This document shows positions 1-8,257 of a DNA stretch of 64,000 nucleotides, in pieces. The DNA comes from Candidatus Methylopumilus sp. (GTDB lineage: Bacteria; Pseudomonadota; Gammaproteobacteria; Burkholderiales; Methylophilaceae): NCBI GenBank assembly GCA_009693175.1, contig SHXT01000001.1, positions 46,518 to 110,517 on the forward strand. Reading direction: 5' to 3'. The notes beneath the pieces were generated by a model, which searched no databases, had not been told where the DNA came from, and was given only the letters and a program-made list of their open reading frames with translations. Every line of letters begins with the position of its first letter. Positions within the stretch are counted from its first letter, which is position 1. A program made the position numbers and the translations under genes.

Positions 1-596
1 CTAAAGCAACTGAAATTGCAGCTTCAGATTCTAAGTATGTATTGCTTCAACAATTTAATAATCCATCAAATCCCGCGATTCATGAAAAAACAACAGGCCC
101 TGAAATATGGAATGATACAAATGGCAACATTGATGTATTTGTGTCTGGTGTAGGTACGGGAGGTACGATCACAGGTGTCACACGTTACTTAAAGCATACA
201 AAGAAAAAAGCTATTGAATCTGTTGCGGTCGAGCCTTCATTAAGCCCTGTGATCACACAGAAACTAAGTGGTGAAGAAATTAAACCTTCGCCGCATAAAA
301 TTCAAGGTATTGGTGCAGGATTTATTCCAGGAAATTTAGATTTATCTTTAATTGATAAAGTTGAACAAATTAGCAATGAAGAGGCAATTGATTTTGCAAA
401 AAGATTAGCACGCGAGGAAGGAATTCTAGCGGGTATATCATGTGGCGCCGCCGCTGCAGTTGCAGTAAGACTTGCAAAGCTTCCTCAGTATGCAGGAAAA
501 ACTATTGTAGCCATTCTTCCTGACACCGCTGAACGTTATTTAAGTTCTGCACTTTTTGATGGTGTATTTGACGAAAAGGGTTTGGCTATTAATTAA
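1..596 (+). CDS. cysK: Cysteine synthase (O-acetylserine sulfhydrylase), 5' partial
   Basis: The frame is open from the window edge (first whole codon at base 3), so the N-terminal part with the PLP-binding lysine lies outside; the track start at 42 is only an internal TTG. About 197 residues are visible. They include the PLP phosphate-binding loop GTGGT, the [10 protein letters not shown] segment typical of CysK, and a C-terminal [10 protein letters not shown] block. The family is a cytoplasmic PLP enzyme making L-cysteine from O-acetylserine and sulfide. CysK rather than CysM is inferred from the GIGAGFIP segment. The gene ends one base from the convergent DUF1993 gene, and I see no hairpin between them. 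Confidence 0.92.
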   Translation, partial: KATEIAASDSKYVLLQQFNNPSNPAIHEKTTGPEIWNDTNGNIDVFVSGVGTGGTITGVTRYLKHTKKKAIESVAVEPSLSPVITQKLSGEEIKPSPHKIQGIGAGFIPGNLDLSLIDKVEQISNEEAIDFAKRLAREEGILAGISCGAAAAVAVRLAKLPQYAGKTIVAILPDTAERYLSSALFDGVFDEKGLAIN

Positions 597-597
597 T

Positions 598-1101
598 TTA
601 ACTGCCTAAAAAATCACTTTTACCTAAATTCACGCCTTGATTTCTCAATATATTATAAGCAGTTGTGATATGAAAAAAGAAATTTGGAATAATCCATTCA
701 GTTAAATATGCATCGCCTTTAAATTTAAATTTATGCTCTCGAATAGCAAATTGAATTTTTTTGTTTTCTGCTCCATCAAGATCTTTCGCTTTAATCGTCT
801 TTAAAAAACTAATTGTTTTTTTAATGCGCACCTGTAATTCAGAAAATGTCTTTTCATTATCTTCATAAGTAGGCCAGTCTTTTTCGGAAAGTCTGCCAGC
901 GCCTTTCTTTACCATGTCTGTAGCAATTTGAATTTGTCTATCAAGTGCATACATATCTGGGCTCAATCTAGCATTTACAAAAATCACTTTATCAATTTTT
1001 CTTTTTTCAGCGTAACGCTCAGCTTTTTTTAAAAAATCTCCTAAATTCGTTAACATTGAAATAAACATTGGTATAGAGGCTTGATACGTAGATAACGGCA
1101 T
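598..1101 (-). CDS. DUF1993 family protein
   Basis: 167 residues, close to the usual size of the DUF1993 family, a DinB-like four-helix domain of unknown function. The start MPLSTYQASIPMFISMLTNL and the C-terminal stretch with FFFHITTAYNILRNQGV match the family pattern as I remember it. There is no signal peptide or membrane segment, so it is probably cytoplasmic. It is followed upstream on the same strand by a small lipoprotein gene 14 bases away, so the two may be co-transcribed. No reaction or partner can be assigned; relatives in plants and bacteria are uncharacterised. The assignment to the family is fairly secure, the function is unknown. Confidence 0.75.
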   Translation of the reverse strand: MPLSTYQASIPMFISMLTNLGDFLKKAERYAEKRKIDKVIFVNARLSPDMYALDRQIQIATDMVKKGAGRLSEKDWPTYEDNEKTFSELQVRIKKTISFLKTIKAKDLDGAENKKIQFAIREHKFKFKGDAYLTEWIIPNFFFHITTAYNILRNQGVNLGKSDFLGS

Positions 1102-1115
1102 AATAACTCCTAAAA

Positions 1116-1340
1116 TTATTTACATGAAATTTCTAAGCTATATGGAAGAATAAATGATTTATCTGCATAATTATAACCATTAGGACATAATTTATCTGCT
1201 TTTGTATAACAAGCATCCCAGAAAGCGCAATTAATAATATAAGTCTCAGTTGCATTCGACAATTTACCTTTATTGGTATAAGTCATCATGCTGCAACTCG
1301 AAACTAAGATAAGCAGAAATAAAAATGTAATATTTCTCAT
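1116..1340 (-). CDS. Small predicted lipoprotein, unknown function
   Basis: 74 residues beginning with a short basic N-terminus, a hydrophobic stretch (FLFLLILV) and a lipobox VSSC at residues 13-16, so the mature protein would be a lipid-anchored peptide of about 59 residues. The mature part has four further cysteines (CAFWDAC, LCPNG, ISCK), which could form two disulfides in the periplasm. I do not recognise a family. It lies 14 bases upstream of the DUF1993 gene on the same strand, suggesting joint transcription. The reading of the lipobox is direct; the disulfide idea is inference. Confidence 0.6.
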   Translation of the reverse strand: MRNITFLFLLILVSSCSMMTYTNKGKLSNATETYIINCAFWDACYTKADKLCPNGYNYADKSFILPYSLEISCK

Positions 1341-1450
1341 ATATATTTATACAGTGATTGATAATTCATTATAGTAAATATTTGCCGATTCTATAAAGGT
1401 TTATGTAACATGCTATAAAATTCAATCATGACTTACAAAGCATATACATT

Positions 1451-2062
1451 ATGTTAGAAAAATTAATCGGGTTAATCGCCCTTTGGATTATGAGTGTGAT
1501 ATCCACAATGGGATATACAGGCATTGTCTTACTCATGGCGATTGAATCCGCATGCATTCCCCTACCCTCTGAAATTATTATGCCTTTTGCAGGATTTCTA
1601 GTTTTTAAAGGTGAAATGGTGCTCTGGATAGTCGCATTGATGGGTGCATTAGGTTGTGTGCTTGGATCAATCCCTGCTTACTATATAGGTAAAACAGGCG
1701 GTAGAAAGCTTGCTGAAAAATATGGCCGCTTTGTGCTTATTTCAAAAAAAGATTTAAAGATGGCAGATAATTGGTTTAAAAATTATGGTGAGATCATTAT
1801 TTTTATAGGTCGCCTTCTTCCCGCAGTCAGAACTTTTATAGCGCTCCCTGCTGGCATCGCACATATGAATATGACTAAATTTATTATTTATACATTTGTG
1901 GGTTCATTTATTTGGTGTTGGGCATTAGCTTACGCCGGCATGGTTTTTGGTGAGCACTGGGATACATTAAAAGTTTATTTTCACGAATTTCATTACGTTA
2001 TTGCAGGTGGAGCAATCATTTTTACCATCTGGTATATCAGGCGTCACTTTAGAAATAACTAG
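1451..2062 (+). CDS. DedA family inner-membrane protein
   Basis: 203 residues with several hydrophobic segments, the usual DedA/SNARE-associated (VTT) domain length. The family signature is visible: an acidic residue followed by PLPSEIIMP near residue 38, and GRLLPAVRTFIALPAG in the second half, with the conserved arginines of the re-entrant region. DedA proteins are implicated in flipping or recycling lipid carriers such as undecaprenyl phosphate and in membrane homeostasis; which substrate applies here cannot be told. The stop codon is followed directly by the ATG of the ROK kinase, so the two are probably translationally linked, although their functions are not obviously connected. Confidence 0.88.
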   Translation: MLEKLIGLIALWIMSVISTMGYTGIVLLMAIESACIPLPSEIIMPFAGFLVFKGEMVLWIVALMGALGCVLGSIPAYYIGKTGGRKLAEKYGRFVLISKKDLKMADNWFKNYGEIIIFIGRLLPAVRTFIALPAGIAHMNMTKFIIYTFVGSFIWCWALAYAGMVFGEHWDTLKVYFHEFHYVIAGGAIIFTIWYIRRHFRNN

Positions 2063-2965
2063 ATGACTTCTAAATATCACATTGGTATTGATTTAGGTGG
2101 TACCAAAATTGAAGTGGCGATATTGAATAGTCAAAATGAAATTCTTTTCCGCGAAAGACTTCTAACAGAAGCGCATTTGGGCGCTGAACATATTTTCAAT
2201 CAAATCCATGCGCTTTATGCAAAAGCACTTATATGCATTCAAAATAAAACACATACTTTAGGCTTAGGTACGCCTGGATCAATCTCTAATAAAACTCGTC
2301 TACTTAAAAATTCAAATACTTTATGCTTAAATGGGTTACCACTTCAATCGCTTCTTGAAGATAAATTAGTACATGACATTTTAATTGAAAATGATGCTAA
2401 CTGTTTTGCACTCGCGGAAGCGTTAATGGGTAGCGGTAAAGGATATCCTTTTGTGTTTGGTGTAATCATGGGTTCGGGTTGTGGCGGTGGCATTGTATTT
2501 GATGGAAAAATTAGACAAGGTCCACAAAATATTGCAGGTGAGTGGGGTCATATGGTTATTGACCCCCAGGGGGCTCATTGTTATTGCGGTGCTAATGGTT
2601 GCGTAGAAAGTTTTATCTCAGGCGGTGGGTTAGAAAAAAGAATTAAAGATAAAACTGGCAATACACTATCAGCTCAAAAATTTTTTAACAATAATTTAAA
2701 AGATCAAGCCTTAAAAGATATTAAACAAGATTTTTATGCGCGCTTTGGTCAGGCCTTAGCAAATCTTATTAATATTCTAGACCCTGATATTGTCGTTTTA
2801 GGTGGTGGTCTATCAAATGAAAAAAGTTTATATAAGAAAGGTATCGCTGAGGTGTACCAACGTATTTTTAATGACATACCCACTACGCCGATTGTGAAAA
2901 ATAAATTAGGTGATTCAGCAGGCGTGATTGGTGCCGCTTTAATTAGTCAAAAGCTTATTCAGTAA
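2063..2965 (+). CDS. ROK family sugar kinase
   Basis: 300 residues. The N-terminal ATP phosphate loop (IGIDLGGTKIE) and the zinc motif of ROK kinases (CYCGANGCVES) are both present, with GEWGHM just before it. The catalytic aspartate is expected in the ENDANC segment. Members phosphorylate glucose, fructose, mannose or N-acetyl sugars with ATP in the cytoplasm; the sequence resembles NagK/fructokinase-type single-domain enzymes without a DNA-binding N-terminus. Substrate is not assignable. It starts on the base after the dedA stop. Its last codons overlap a start-less open frame on the other strand (see findings). Confidence 0.85.
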   Translation: MTSKYHIGIDLGGTKIEVAILNSQNEILFRERLLTEAHLGAEHIFNQIHALYAKALICIQNKTHTLGLGTPGSISNKTRLLKNSNTLCLNGLPLQSLLEDKLVHDILIENDANCFALAEALMGSGKGYPFVFGVIMGSGCGGGIVFDGKIRQGPQNIAGEWGHMVIDPQGAHCYCGANGCVESFISGGGLEKRIKDKTGNTLSAQKFFNNNLKDQALKDIKQDFYARFGQALANLINILDPDIVVLGGGLSNEKSLYKKGIAEVYQRIFNDIPTTPIVKNKLGDSAGVIGAALISQKLIQ

Positions 2966-3083
2966 TGCTTTTTTCTTTTTCGATCCTGTAGACACAATCG
3001 GGTAAATGATTTTCAAGTAACCTATTAATTTTAACGGTATCTTTTTTGCTAAAGTAGAGACACTTTTCATTTTAAAAAAAATA

Positions 3084-4349
3084 ATGACTAAAAACTCTAC
3101 CTGGCATATTCTTTTTGCAAGCCTTATCGGTACAACTGTTGAATTTTTTGATTTTTATATCTACGCAAATGCAGCTGTACTAGTCTTTCCTGCATTGTTT
3201 TTTCCAGCATCTAATCCAACTACGATTATGCTTCAATCACTTGCTACTTTTGCGGTAGCATTTTTTGCGCGACCTATAGGTTCAGCGATCTTTGGTCACT
3301 TTGGAGATCGTGTTGGAAGAAAAGCTACTTTAGTGGCAGCACTTCTGACTATGGGCATCTCAACTGTCATTATAGGTTTCTTACCTACCTATGAAAAAAT
3401 AGGTATCGTAGCGCCTCTGCTTTTAATCTTATGTCGTTTTGGTCAAGGCTTTGGCCTGGGTGGTGAATGGGGAGGGGCAGTATTACTTGCTGTTGAAAAT
3501 GCACCACCGCACAAAAGAGCCTGGTACGGCATGTTTCCGCAACTGGGAGCGCCTATCGGTCTCTTTCTTTCCGGTGGTATCTTCTTAATTCTTAGTGACA
3601 CACTCACGAACGAACAGTTTTTTGATTTTGGTTGGAGAATTCCTTTTATTGCAAGTTCGCTCCTTATCCTTGTAGGTCTTTATGTGAGACTAACGATCCA
3701 CGAGACTCCTATTTTCTTAGCCTCCATTAAAAATACAAAACATAAACATTTACCCTTTATTGCAGTTTTAAAAGAACACTCGCGAGAGCTTGTGCTAGGA
3801 ACTTTAATTGCAGTCGCTACTTTCGTTCTATTTTATTTAACCACTGTATTTACTTTGGGCTGGGCTACAAGTGAATTGGGATTAACCCGAAGAAGTTTTT
3901 TGCTTATGCAACTTTTTTCCGTAATCTTCTTCGCATTGTTTATTCCAATCTCAGCACTTCTGGCTGACCGGTTTAATCGACGCATTATTTTAATGTTGGC
4001 ATCTTTTTTTATAGCAATCTTCGGTTTAACGATGGCGCCAATGCTCAATACGCACAACCATATGATTATTCTTCTCTTTTTATCTATTGGTATGGCATTA
4101 ATGGGTATGACTTACGGGCCACTCGGAACGATGCTATCAGAATTATTTCCAACACATGTTCGTTATACGGGAGCATCTCTTACTTTTAATCTTGCGGGTA
4201 TCTTGGGAGCTTCGTTCGCTCCATTTATTGCACTTTGGATGGCAACACACTATGGCATACATTACGTGGGCTACTATCTTTCGATAGCAGCTTTAATTTC
4301 ACTTTTTTCATTGGGTCTTGCAGCTGACAAAAATCACACCTCTCTTTAA
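3084..4349 (+). CDS. MFS transporter, metabolite:H+ symporter type
   Basis: 421 residues, about 12 hydrophobic segments. The protein begins with the sequence pattern of the metabolite:H+ symporter branch (ASLIGTTVEFFDFYIY), and the loop 2-3 MFS motif reads GHFGDRVGRKATL. Relatives include ShiA, ProP, KgtP and CitA, which import shikimate, proline/betaine, oxoglutarate or citrate with protons across the inner membrane. The substrate cannot be chosen from sequence alone. Predicted to be its own transcription unit: 118 bases separate it from the kinase and a hairpin follows the stop. Confidence 0.85.
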   Translation: MTKNSTWHILFASLIGTTVEFFDFYIYANAAVLVFPALFFPASNPTTIMLQSLATFAVAFFARPIGSAIFGHFGDRVGRKATLVAALLTMGISTVIIGFLPTYEKIGIVAPLLLILCRFGQGFGLGGEWGGAVLLAVENAPPHKRAWYGMFPQLGAPIGLFLSGGIFLILSDTLTNEQFFDFGWRIPFIASSLLILVGLYVRLTIHETPIFLASIKNTKHKHLPFIAVLKEHSRELVLGTLIAVATFVLFYLTTVFTLGWATSELGLTRRSFLLMQLFSVIFFALFIPISALLADRFNRRIILMLASFFIAIFGLTMAPMLNTHNHMIILLFLSIGMALMGMTYGPLGTMLSELFPTHVRYTGASLTFNLAGILGASFAPFIALWMATHYGIHYVGYYLSIAALISLFSLGLAADKNHTSL

Positions 4350-4366
4350 ATCATAAAGAGGTGTGA
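4334..4366 (+). terminator. Hairpin at the end of the MFS gene
   Basis: TCACACCTCT(ct)TTA pairs with TAAAGAGGTGTGA across a short loop, with a two-base bulge. The stem overlaps the stop codon of the transporter. It lacks a strong T-run, so it may act as an mRNA 3' stabiliser rather than an efficient intrinsic terminator. Confidence 0.5.
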
Positions 4367-4513
4367 TAAGTGATGAGATAATTGAGCTTAAAAGAATAGT
4401 AATAGCAAAACGCAGCCACTTGGAACCGCACTGGCGCTTATTTAATTGCTACATCACAATTGCATAAATTACAATGCTGATGATAGTGATTATCACCATT
4501 TCTTCATTAAAGA

Positions 4514-4813
4514 CTATTCCCATTTATCTTTCTCTTTTGATTCTTCAATTGTTTGCCATTGCATATTTGATGGCTCATCTTTGCCACCTCGCTTCAAAGG
4601 AACAATATGATCAATAATATAGCCTGGGCATGCGCCATAAGGTTTTTCTGTCGAAGGACATGGATGTATTTTTTTAAATTTTTTCTTGGCTTCTAGGCTT
4701 CTTTTAATTTGTCCATGTGTATCACGCTCACAAGTCACACAATAATCTGAGTAAACTGCAAAAAGTGAACTACTAAAAAGAAATGCAATTAAAAAAAATA
4801 AAAATTTATGCAT
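4514..4813 (-). CDS. Small secreted HNH-type nuclease
   Basis: About 99 residues from the ATG at 4813; the track start at 4828 is an in-frame TTG with no advantage, while MHKFLFFLIAFLFSSSLFA is a complete signal peptide. The mature part contains four cysteines (CVTCE, HPCPS, ACPGY) and the HNH core IIDHIVPLKRGG followed by PSNMQWQT. The third position of the classic motif is not a histidine, as is common in this small exported subfamily. HNH domains cleave DNA with one metal ion. Export suggests degradation of environmental or periplasmic DNA, perhaps for nutrient recovery; that role is inference. Confidence 0.8.
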   Translation of the reverse strand: MHKFLFFLIAFLFSSSLFAVYSDYCVTCERDTHGQIKRSLEAKKKFKKIHPCPSTEKPYGACPGYIIDHIVPLKRGGKDEPSNMQWQTIEESKEKDKWE

Positions 4814-4912
4814 AGGGAATGATCGCAATGTTTTAAGTATAATTTAAGAAAATGATACAACAATTCATAACAAACTCTTTAATATCTTAAGCAGGATTTA
4901 CCATACACATTT

Positions 4913-6109
4913 ATGCTCACTATCGAATGGCTTAACTCCGAATCACAAATCTCTCAAGATCTCTGGGATATTTGCTTTCCAGCACCTTATGAAGGTCAAT
5001 GGTGGTATAGATCACTTGAATGCTCACACCTAGAAAAACAATTTACCTTTACTTACGGCCTTGTATCTTTAAATGGCGCACCCATTGCGATAGCGCCTGC
5101 TTTTATCATGGATGTACCTATTGAGCTTGTGATTCCACCTCTCATACTCCCTATTGTCCTTATCATTGGTAAAGTGATTCCATCCTTTCTATATCAGCGC
5201 ACTTTTTTTATAGGGAGTGTTTGTTCTGATGAAGGGCGTATTGGTATCAATCCTAAAATATTAACTAACAATACAGTCACACAAGATGAAATATTTCTTT
5301 GTATTGAAGAGGCTGCTGAAAAACAAGCCGGTAAGTACAACGCCCCCATGTTGGTATGGAAAGATTCCCCTGACACATTTAATAAAACACTCACAAATCT
5401 TTCTAAAACTAAGGGTTTGTTTCCTCTGGTAAGTTTCCCATCTGCACTTGTAACGCTTCAAGGAAATAATTCTAACGATTACTTTAGCTCGCTAAAGACA
5501 TCGAGACGATATCAATTACGTAAAAAATTAAAAAAAGCTATCCTTGCTCCACTTGAAGTGAGTATTGTCCATTTGCCTGACAATCAAACAATTCATCATC
5601 TTTATCGATTATTCTTAAAAACTTACTTAAAAGGTAAAACTAAATTTGAGGAACTAACACCTGAATTCTTCGAATTTATTTCACGTGAAAAGGAAGCACA
5701 CTTTATTATTTTAAGACATCAAGCTTCTCTTGAGATTGTAGCCTTTGTGCTTTGTTTTAATTTAAAAGATCACGTGATCAACAAATTTATTGGTATTGAT
5801 TATGACGCACCTAGAGATTGGTTTTTATACTTTCGCTTATGGATTGAAATAGTTAATTGGTCTTATAAGATAGGTGCTAAAACAATACAAAGCGGTCAAA
5901 CAGCATATACTGCAAAAATTGAAACGGGGCATCAGTTAATACCCTTAACAAATTTCTGTAAACACCGAAATGGTCTTATGCATAAAATTTACAAAAAAGT
6001 AGCAAGCTTAGTCAATTGGGATACACTTGATCAAGACTTGGCGATTTATTTAAAAGCTTATCCTGAAGAAAAGCCAAACATTTATCTATCTAATGAACAG
6101 GAGTCATAA
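4913..6109 (+). CDS. GNAT/FemAB-like acyltransferase domain protein
   Basis: 398 residues. The C-terminal two thirds look like the FemAB/BioF2-like acetyltransferase fold: a basic segment TSRRYQLRKKLKKA near residue 200, a LYRLFLKTYLKGKTKFEELTPEFF block, and a strand-rich end with NKFIGIDYDAPRDWFLYFRLW. Relatives are annotated as peptidogalycan biosynthesis or GNAT proteins. A hydrophobic stretch near residues 70-95 might contact the membrane. The stop overlaps the ATG of the DUF3147 gene by one base and a PlsC gene follows, so an envelope-related operon is plausible. The acyl donor and acceptor are unknown. Confidence 0.65.
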   Translation: MLTIEWLNSESQISQDLWDICFPAPYEGQWWYRSLECSHLEKQFTFTYGLVSLNGAPIAIAPAFIMDVPIELVIPPLILPIVLIIGKVIPSFLYQRTFFIGSVCSDEGRIGINPKILTNNTVTQDEIFLCIEEAAEKQAGKYNAPMLVWKDSPDTFNKTLTNLSKTKGLFPLVSFPSALVTLQGNNSNDYFSSLKTSRRYQLRKKLKKAILAPLEVSIVHLPDNQTIHHLYRLFLKTYLKGKTKFEELTPEFFEFISREKEAHFIILRHQASLEIVAFVLCFNLKDHVINKFIGIDYDAPRDWFLYFRLWIEIVNWSYKIGAKTIQSGQTAYTAKIETGHQLIPLTNFCKHRNGLMHKIYKKVASLVNWDTLDQDLAIYLKAYPEEKPNIYLSNEQES

Positions 6110-6456
6110 TGTGGATTATATTTAAATTTCTTATAACTTCAGGCATGGTTGTTTTTATTTCTGAAATTGCTAAAAAAAGTGATCGTCTAGGCGGTCTAAT
6201 TGCAGCGCTTCCTCTGGTGACTGTTTTAACACTCATATGGCTTTTTATAGAAAAACAACCGGAAAGTAAAATTGCCAATCATGCTTGGTATACTTTTTGG
6301 TATGTAGTTCCAACACTTCCTATGTTTTTAGTATTTTCTTTTTTGCTTAAACGTTTTGGATTTTGGTTAACCTTGGGATTGTCGGTAATTATTACCTTAG
6401 TTACATTTTATCTTTTTGCAAAGTTAGTAAAGCCTTATGGTATTAATTTGCTATAA
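6109..6456 (+). CDS. DUF3147 family small membrane protein
   Basis: 115 residues with four hydrophobic segments. The motif GGLIAALPLVTVLTLIWL after the first segment is characteristic of DUF3147, and similar to half-size GlpM-type inner-membrane proteins. Start and preceding stop share a base (TAATG), so translation is probably coupled to the FemAB-like gene upstream. Function unknown; membrane localisation is clear from composition. Confidence 0.75.
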   Translation: MWIIFKFLITSGMVVFISEIAKKSDRLGGLIAALPLVTVLTLIWLFIEKQPESKIANHAWYTFWYVVPTLPMFLVFSFLLKRFGFWLTLGLSVIITLVTFYLFAKLVKPYGINLL

Positions 6457-6481
6457 ACTATAGACCATAAAAACACAAACT

Positions 6482-7207
6482 ATGAATTTTAGTTTTAAAT
6501 TTATTTTAATAACATTTCATTTAGTTTTGGCGTTTTTCATTTGTACAACTGCAATTTTTTTTCCAAAGAAAATAGTTGGCCTATTAGTTCAGCATTGGGC
6601 AAAACGTCTTTTGCAGATCTTGAGAATTAAAATTACCCTAACTGGAAATCCTTTAGGGCTTTTAAACAAAGAAACATATCTTGTTGTATCAAACCATATT
6701 TCATGGCTTGATATTCCTGTAATCTTCTCTTTAAAGCCAATAACATTTGTATCCACTTCAGATATCAAAACTTGGCCTATTATTGGGATGCTTGCCAAAG
6801 TAACAGGCGCTATCTTTATAGATCGCAAACGTAAATCAACTTTACCTATCGTCATTCAAACCATGAATGAAAAATTTAAAGTCGACAAACAATCATTATG
6901 TATCTTTCCTGAAGGCTCTACGTCTAATGGATACGAAGTTCTTCCTTTTAAGAGTAATTTATTTCAATCTGCATTTCAATCTAACAAATTCATTTTGCCC
7001 TTATCTATTAAATATAAAGAAAATAATACGTTCACAAATCGAGCAAGCTTTCATGGCTCAACTACTTTATTTCAATCCTTTAAAAAAATTGCAGGGTCAA
7101 ACCAAATTGAAGTCATCATTAATATTGGGCATCCCGTAAAACCTGCTCAGTCACGTAAAGACTTGTCACTTAAAATGCAAAAGGCTATTGCTATCAAAAT
7201 TAAATGA
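6482..7207 (+). CDS. plsC: 1-acyl-sn-glycerol-3-phosphate acyltransferase family protein
   Basis: 241 residues. An N-terminal membrane segment (residues about 5-27) is followed by the acyltransferase motif NHISWLD (71-77; catalytic His72 and Asp77) and by the phosphate-binding motif FPEGST near residue 140. The family transfers an acyl group from acyl-ACP or acyl-CoA to lysophosphatidic acid at the inner membrane; close relatives also acylate ornithine lipids (OlsA). With only this copy visible I call it PlsC-type, but a specialised lipid acyltransferase is possible. It follows DUF3147 by 25 bases on the same strand. Confidence 0.82.
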   Translation: MNFSFKFILITFHLVLAFFICTTAIFFPKKIVGLLVQHWAKRLLQILRIKITLTGNPLGLLNKETYLVVSNHISWLDIPVIFSLKPITFVSTSDIKTWPIIGMLAKVTGAIFIDRKRKSTLPIVIQTMNEKFKVDKQSLCIFPEGSTSNGYEVLPFKSNLFQSAFQSNKFILPLSIKYKENNTFTNRASFHGSTTLFQSFKKIAGSNQIEVIINIGHPVKPAQSRKDLSLKMQKAIAIKIK

Positions 7208-7216
7208 TTCGTACAT

Positions 7217-7244
7217 TTGTATGCACTACTCTCGATGTTATAAT
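7217..7244 (+). promoter_or_regulatory. Predicted sigma70 promoter for the MAPEG-rhodanese-tusA genes
   Basis: TTGTAT, a 16-base spacer, then a perfect TATAAT, ending 32 bases before the MAPEG start codon. It lies in the only sizeable gap upstream of the three-gene run. Confidence 0.5.
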
Positions 7245-7276
7245 TCTTAAATCTTAGATCATTCACCGATATCACC

Positions 7277-7675
7277 ATGTTAAAACTTACCGCTATTTAC
7301 GCTGCTATTCTTACCTTTGTATATGTCAAACTCACGCTTAACGTTATCAGCTTAAGGCGACAACATACAATATCACTTGGTGATGGTGGTCGAGACGATC
7401 TTAGACAAGCTATTCGCTCGCACGCAAACTTTGCAGAGTATGTACCTATCGGCCTTATTCTTTTGGGTTGTCTTGAAGCGAATCATATTCATTGGACCAT
7501 CGTATTATTACTAGGTGGCATATTTACTATGGGTCGACTTTATTATGCAAAAGCATTTCTTGAAACAACTCCCAATATAGATCTTAGAGTAAAAGGAATG
7601 AAATATACACTTTGGGGTCTTCAAGCACTTGCTGCGACAAATGTTGTTATGATCATCATTCAAAAAATTCTTTAA
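7277..7675 (+). CDS. MAPEG family membrane protein
   Basis: 132 residues with four membrane segments. The signature RRQHTISLGDGG...LRQAIRSHANFAEYVPIGLILLG is that of bacterial MAPEG proteins (YecN-like), relatives of microsomal glutathione S-transferase. The conserved arginine-histidine-asparagine-glutamate cluster of the second helix is intact. Some members conjugate glutathione, but most bacterial ones are untested. A predicted promoter precedes it; the rhodanese gene follows by 19 bases. Confidence 0.82.
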   Translation: MLKLTAIYAAILTFVYVKLTLNVISLRRQHTISLGDGGRDDLRQAIRSHANFAEYVPIGLILLGCLEANHIHWTIVLLLGGIFTMGRLYYAKAFLETTPNIDLRVKGMKYTLWGLQALAATNVVMIIIQKIL

Positions 7676-7694
7676 TTTTTTTAAATTTATTACG

Positions 7695-8018
7695 ATGACT
7701 ACTTTTATTACAATTGATGCTTCAACTTTGAGCAGTATGCTCAAAAAAGAAAATATGTTGCTGATTGACGTGAGAAATGATGATGAGGTTGTAAAAGGCA
7801 TCATTAAAGGCGCAAAGCACATCCCCTTAGCAATTCTTCCACAAGAAATTAATAAGCTTCCTAAGAAATCAAGTATTGTTTTTTATTGCCATAGTGGAGT
7901 TCGCTCAGCACATGCAGCATCTTATCTTGCAGAACAAGATTACCATGATGTTTATAATTTAGCGGGTGGTGTAATTGCATGGGCGAATGCAGGATTTGTT
8001 TTTTCAACACTTAAATAA
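7695..8018 (+). CDS. Rhodanese-like sulfurtransferase, single domain
   Basis: 107 residues, one rhodanese domain. The active-site loop CHSGVRS has the catalytic cysteine at residue 65, and LIDVRNDDE at 23-31 is the usual CH2A region. Similar to GlpE/PspE-type small cytoplasmic sulfurtransferases, which pass sulfane sulfur via a cysteine persulfide. Its stop overlaps the tusA start (TAATG), so co-production of the two sulfur-carrier proteins is likely and a direct relay between them is a reasonable inference. Confidence 0.85.
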   Translation: MTTFITIDASTLSSMLKKENMLLIDVRNDDEVVKGIIKGAKHIPLAILPQEINKLPKKSSIVFYCHSGVRSAHAASYLAEQDYHDVYNLAGGVIAWANAGFVFSTLK

Positions 8019-8257
8019 TGATGCACTTTGATAGTGAAGTAGATGCAACAGGGCTTAAATGTCCGCTCCCTATTCTTAAGTGTAAAAAAAGCTTAAATGA
8101 AATTAAATCTAATCAAGTTCTCAAAATTATTGCAACAGACCCAGGAAGTAAAAAAGATTTTGAAGCCTTTTGTCGTCAGACAGGGCACACCCTTTTATCT
8201 ATGGAAGACAAGAATAATATCATTATTTTCTATATTAAGAAACGTGATCTAGACTAA
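8018..8257 (+). CDS. tusA: TusA/SirA-like sulfur carrier protein
   Basis: 79 residues, the normal size. The N-terminal [19 protein letters not shown] carries the CPxP signature with the sulfur-carrying cysteine at residue 15. TusA proteins accept persulfide sulfur from a desulfurase or rhodanese and hand it to tRNA thiolation, molybdenum cofactor or sulfur-oxidation pathways. Coupled start with the upstream rhodanese gene. The last nine bases overlap the end of the convergent valS. Whether this is true TusA or a YeeD-like paralog cannot be settled here. Confidence 0.8.
   Translation: MMHFDSEVDATGLKCPLPILKCKKSLNEIKSNQVLKIIATDPGSKKDFEAFCRQTGHTLLSMEDKNNIIIFYIKKRDLD

Noticed and set aside
4474-4496. 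Fur/Zur-like box (GATGATAGTGATTATCAC)
   Set aside because: The symmetry is limited to GTGAT-t-ATCAC, the site lies downstream of both flanking genes, and AT-rich DNA gives many such matches.
6867-7139. 90-residue ORF in another frame of plsC
   Set aside because: Contained inside plsC, low complexity, no start signal.
7511-7822. 103-residue minus-strand ORF over MAPEG and rhodanese
   Set aside because: Phe/Ser/Ile-rich shadow of two genuine plus-strand genes.
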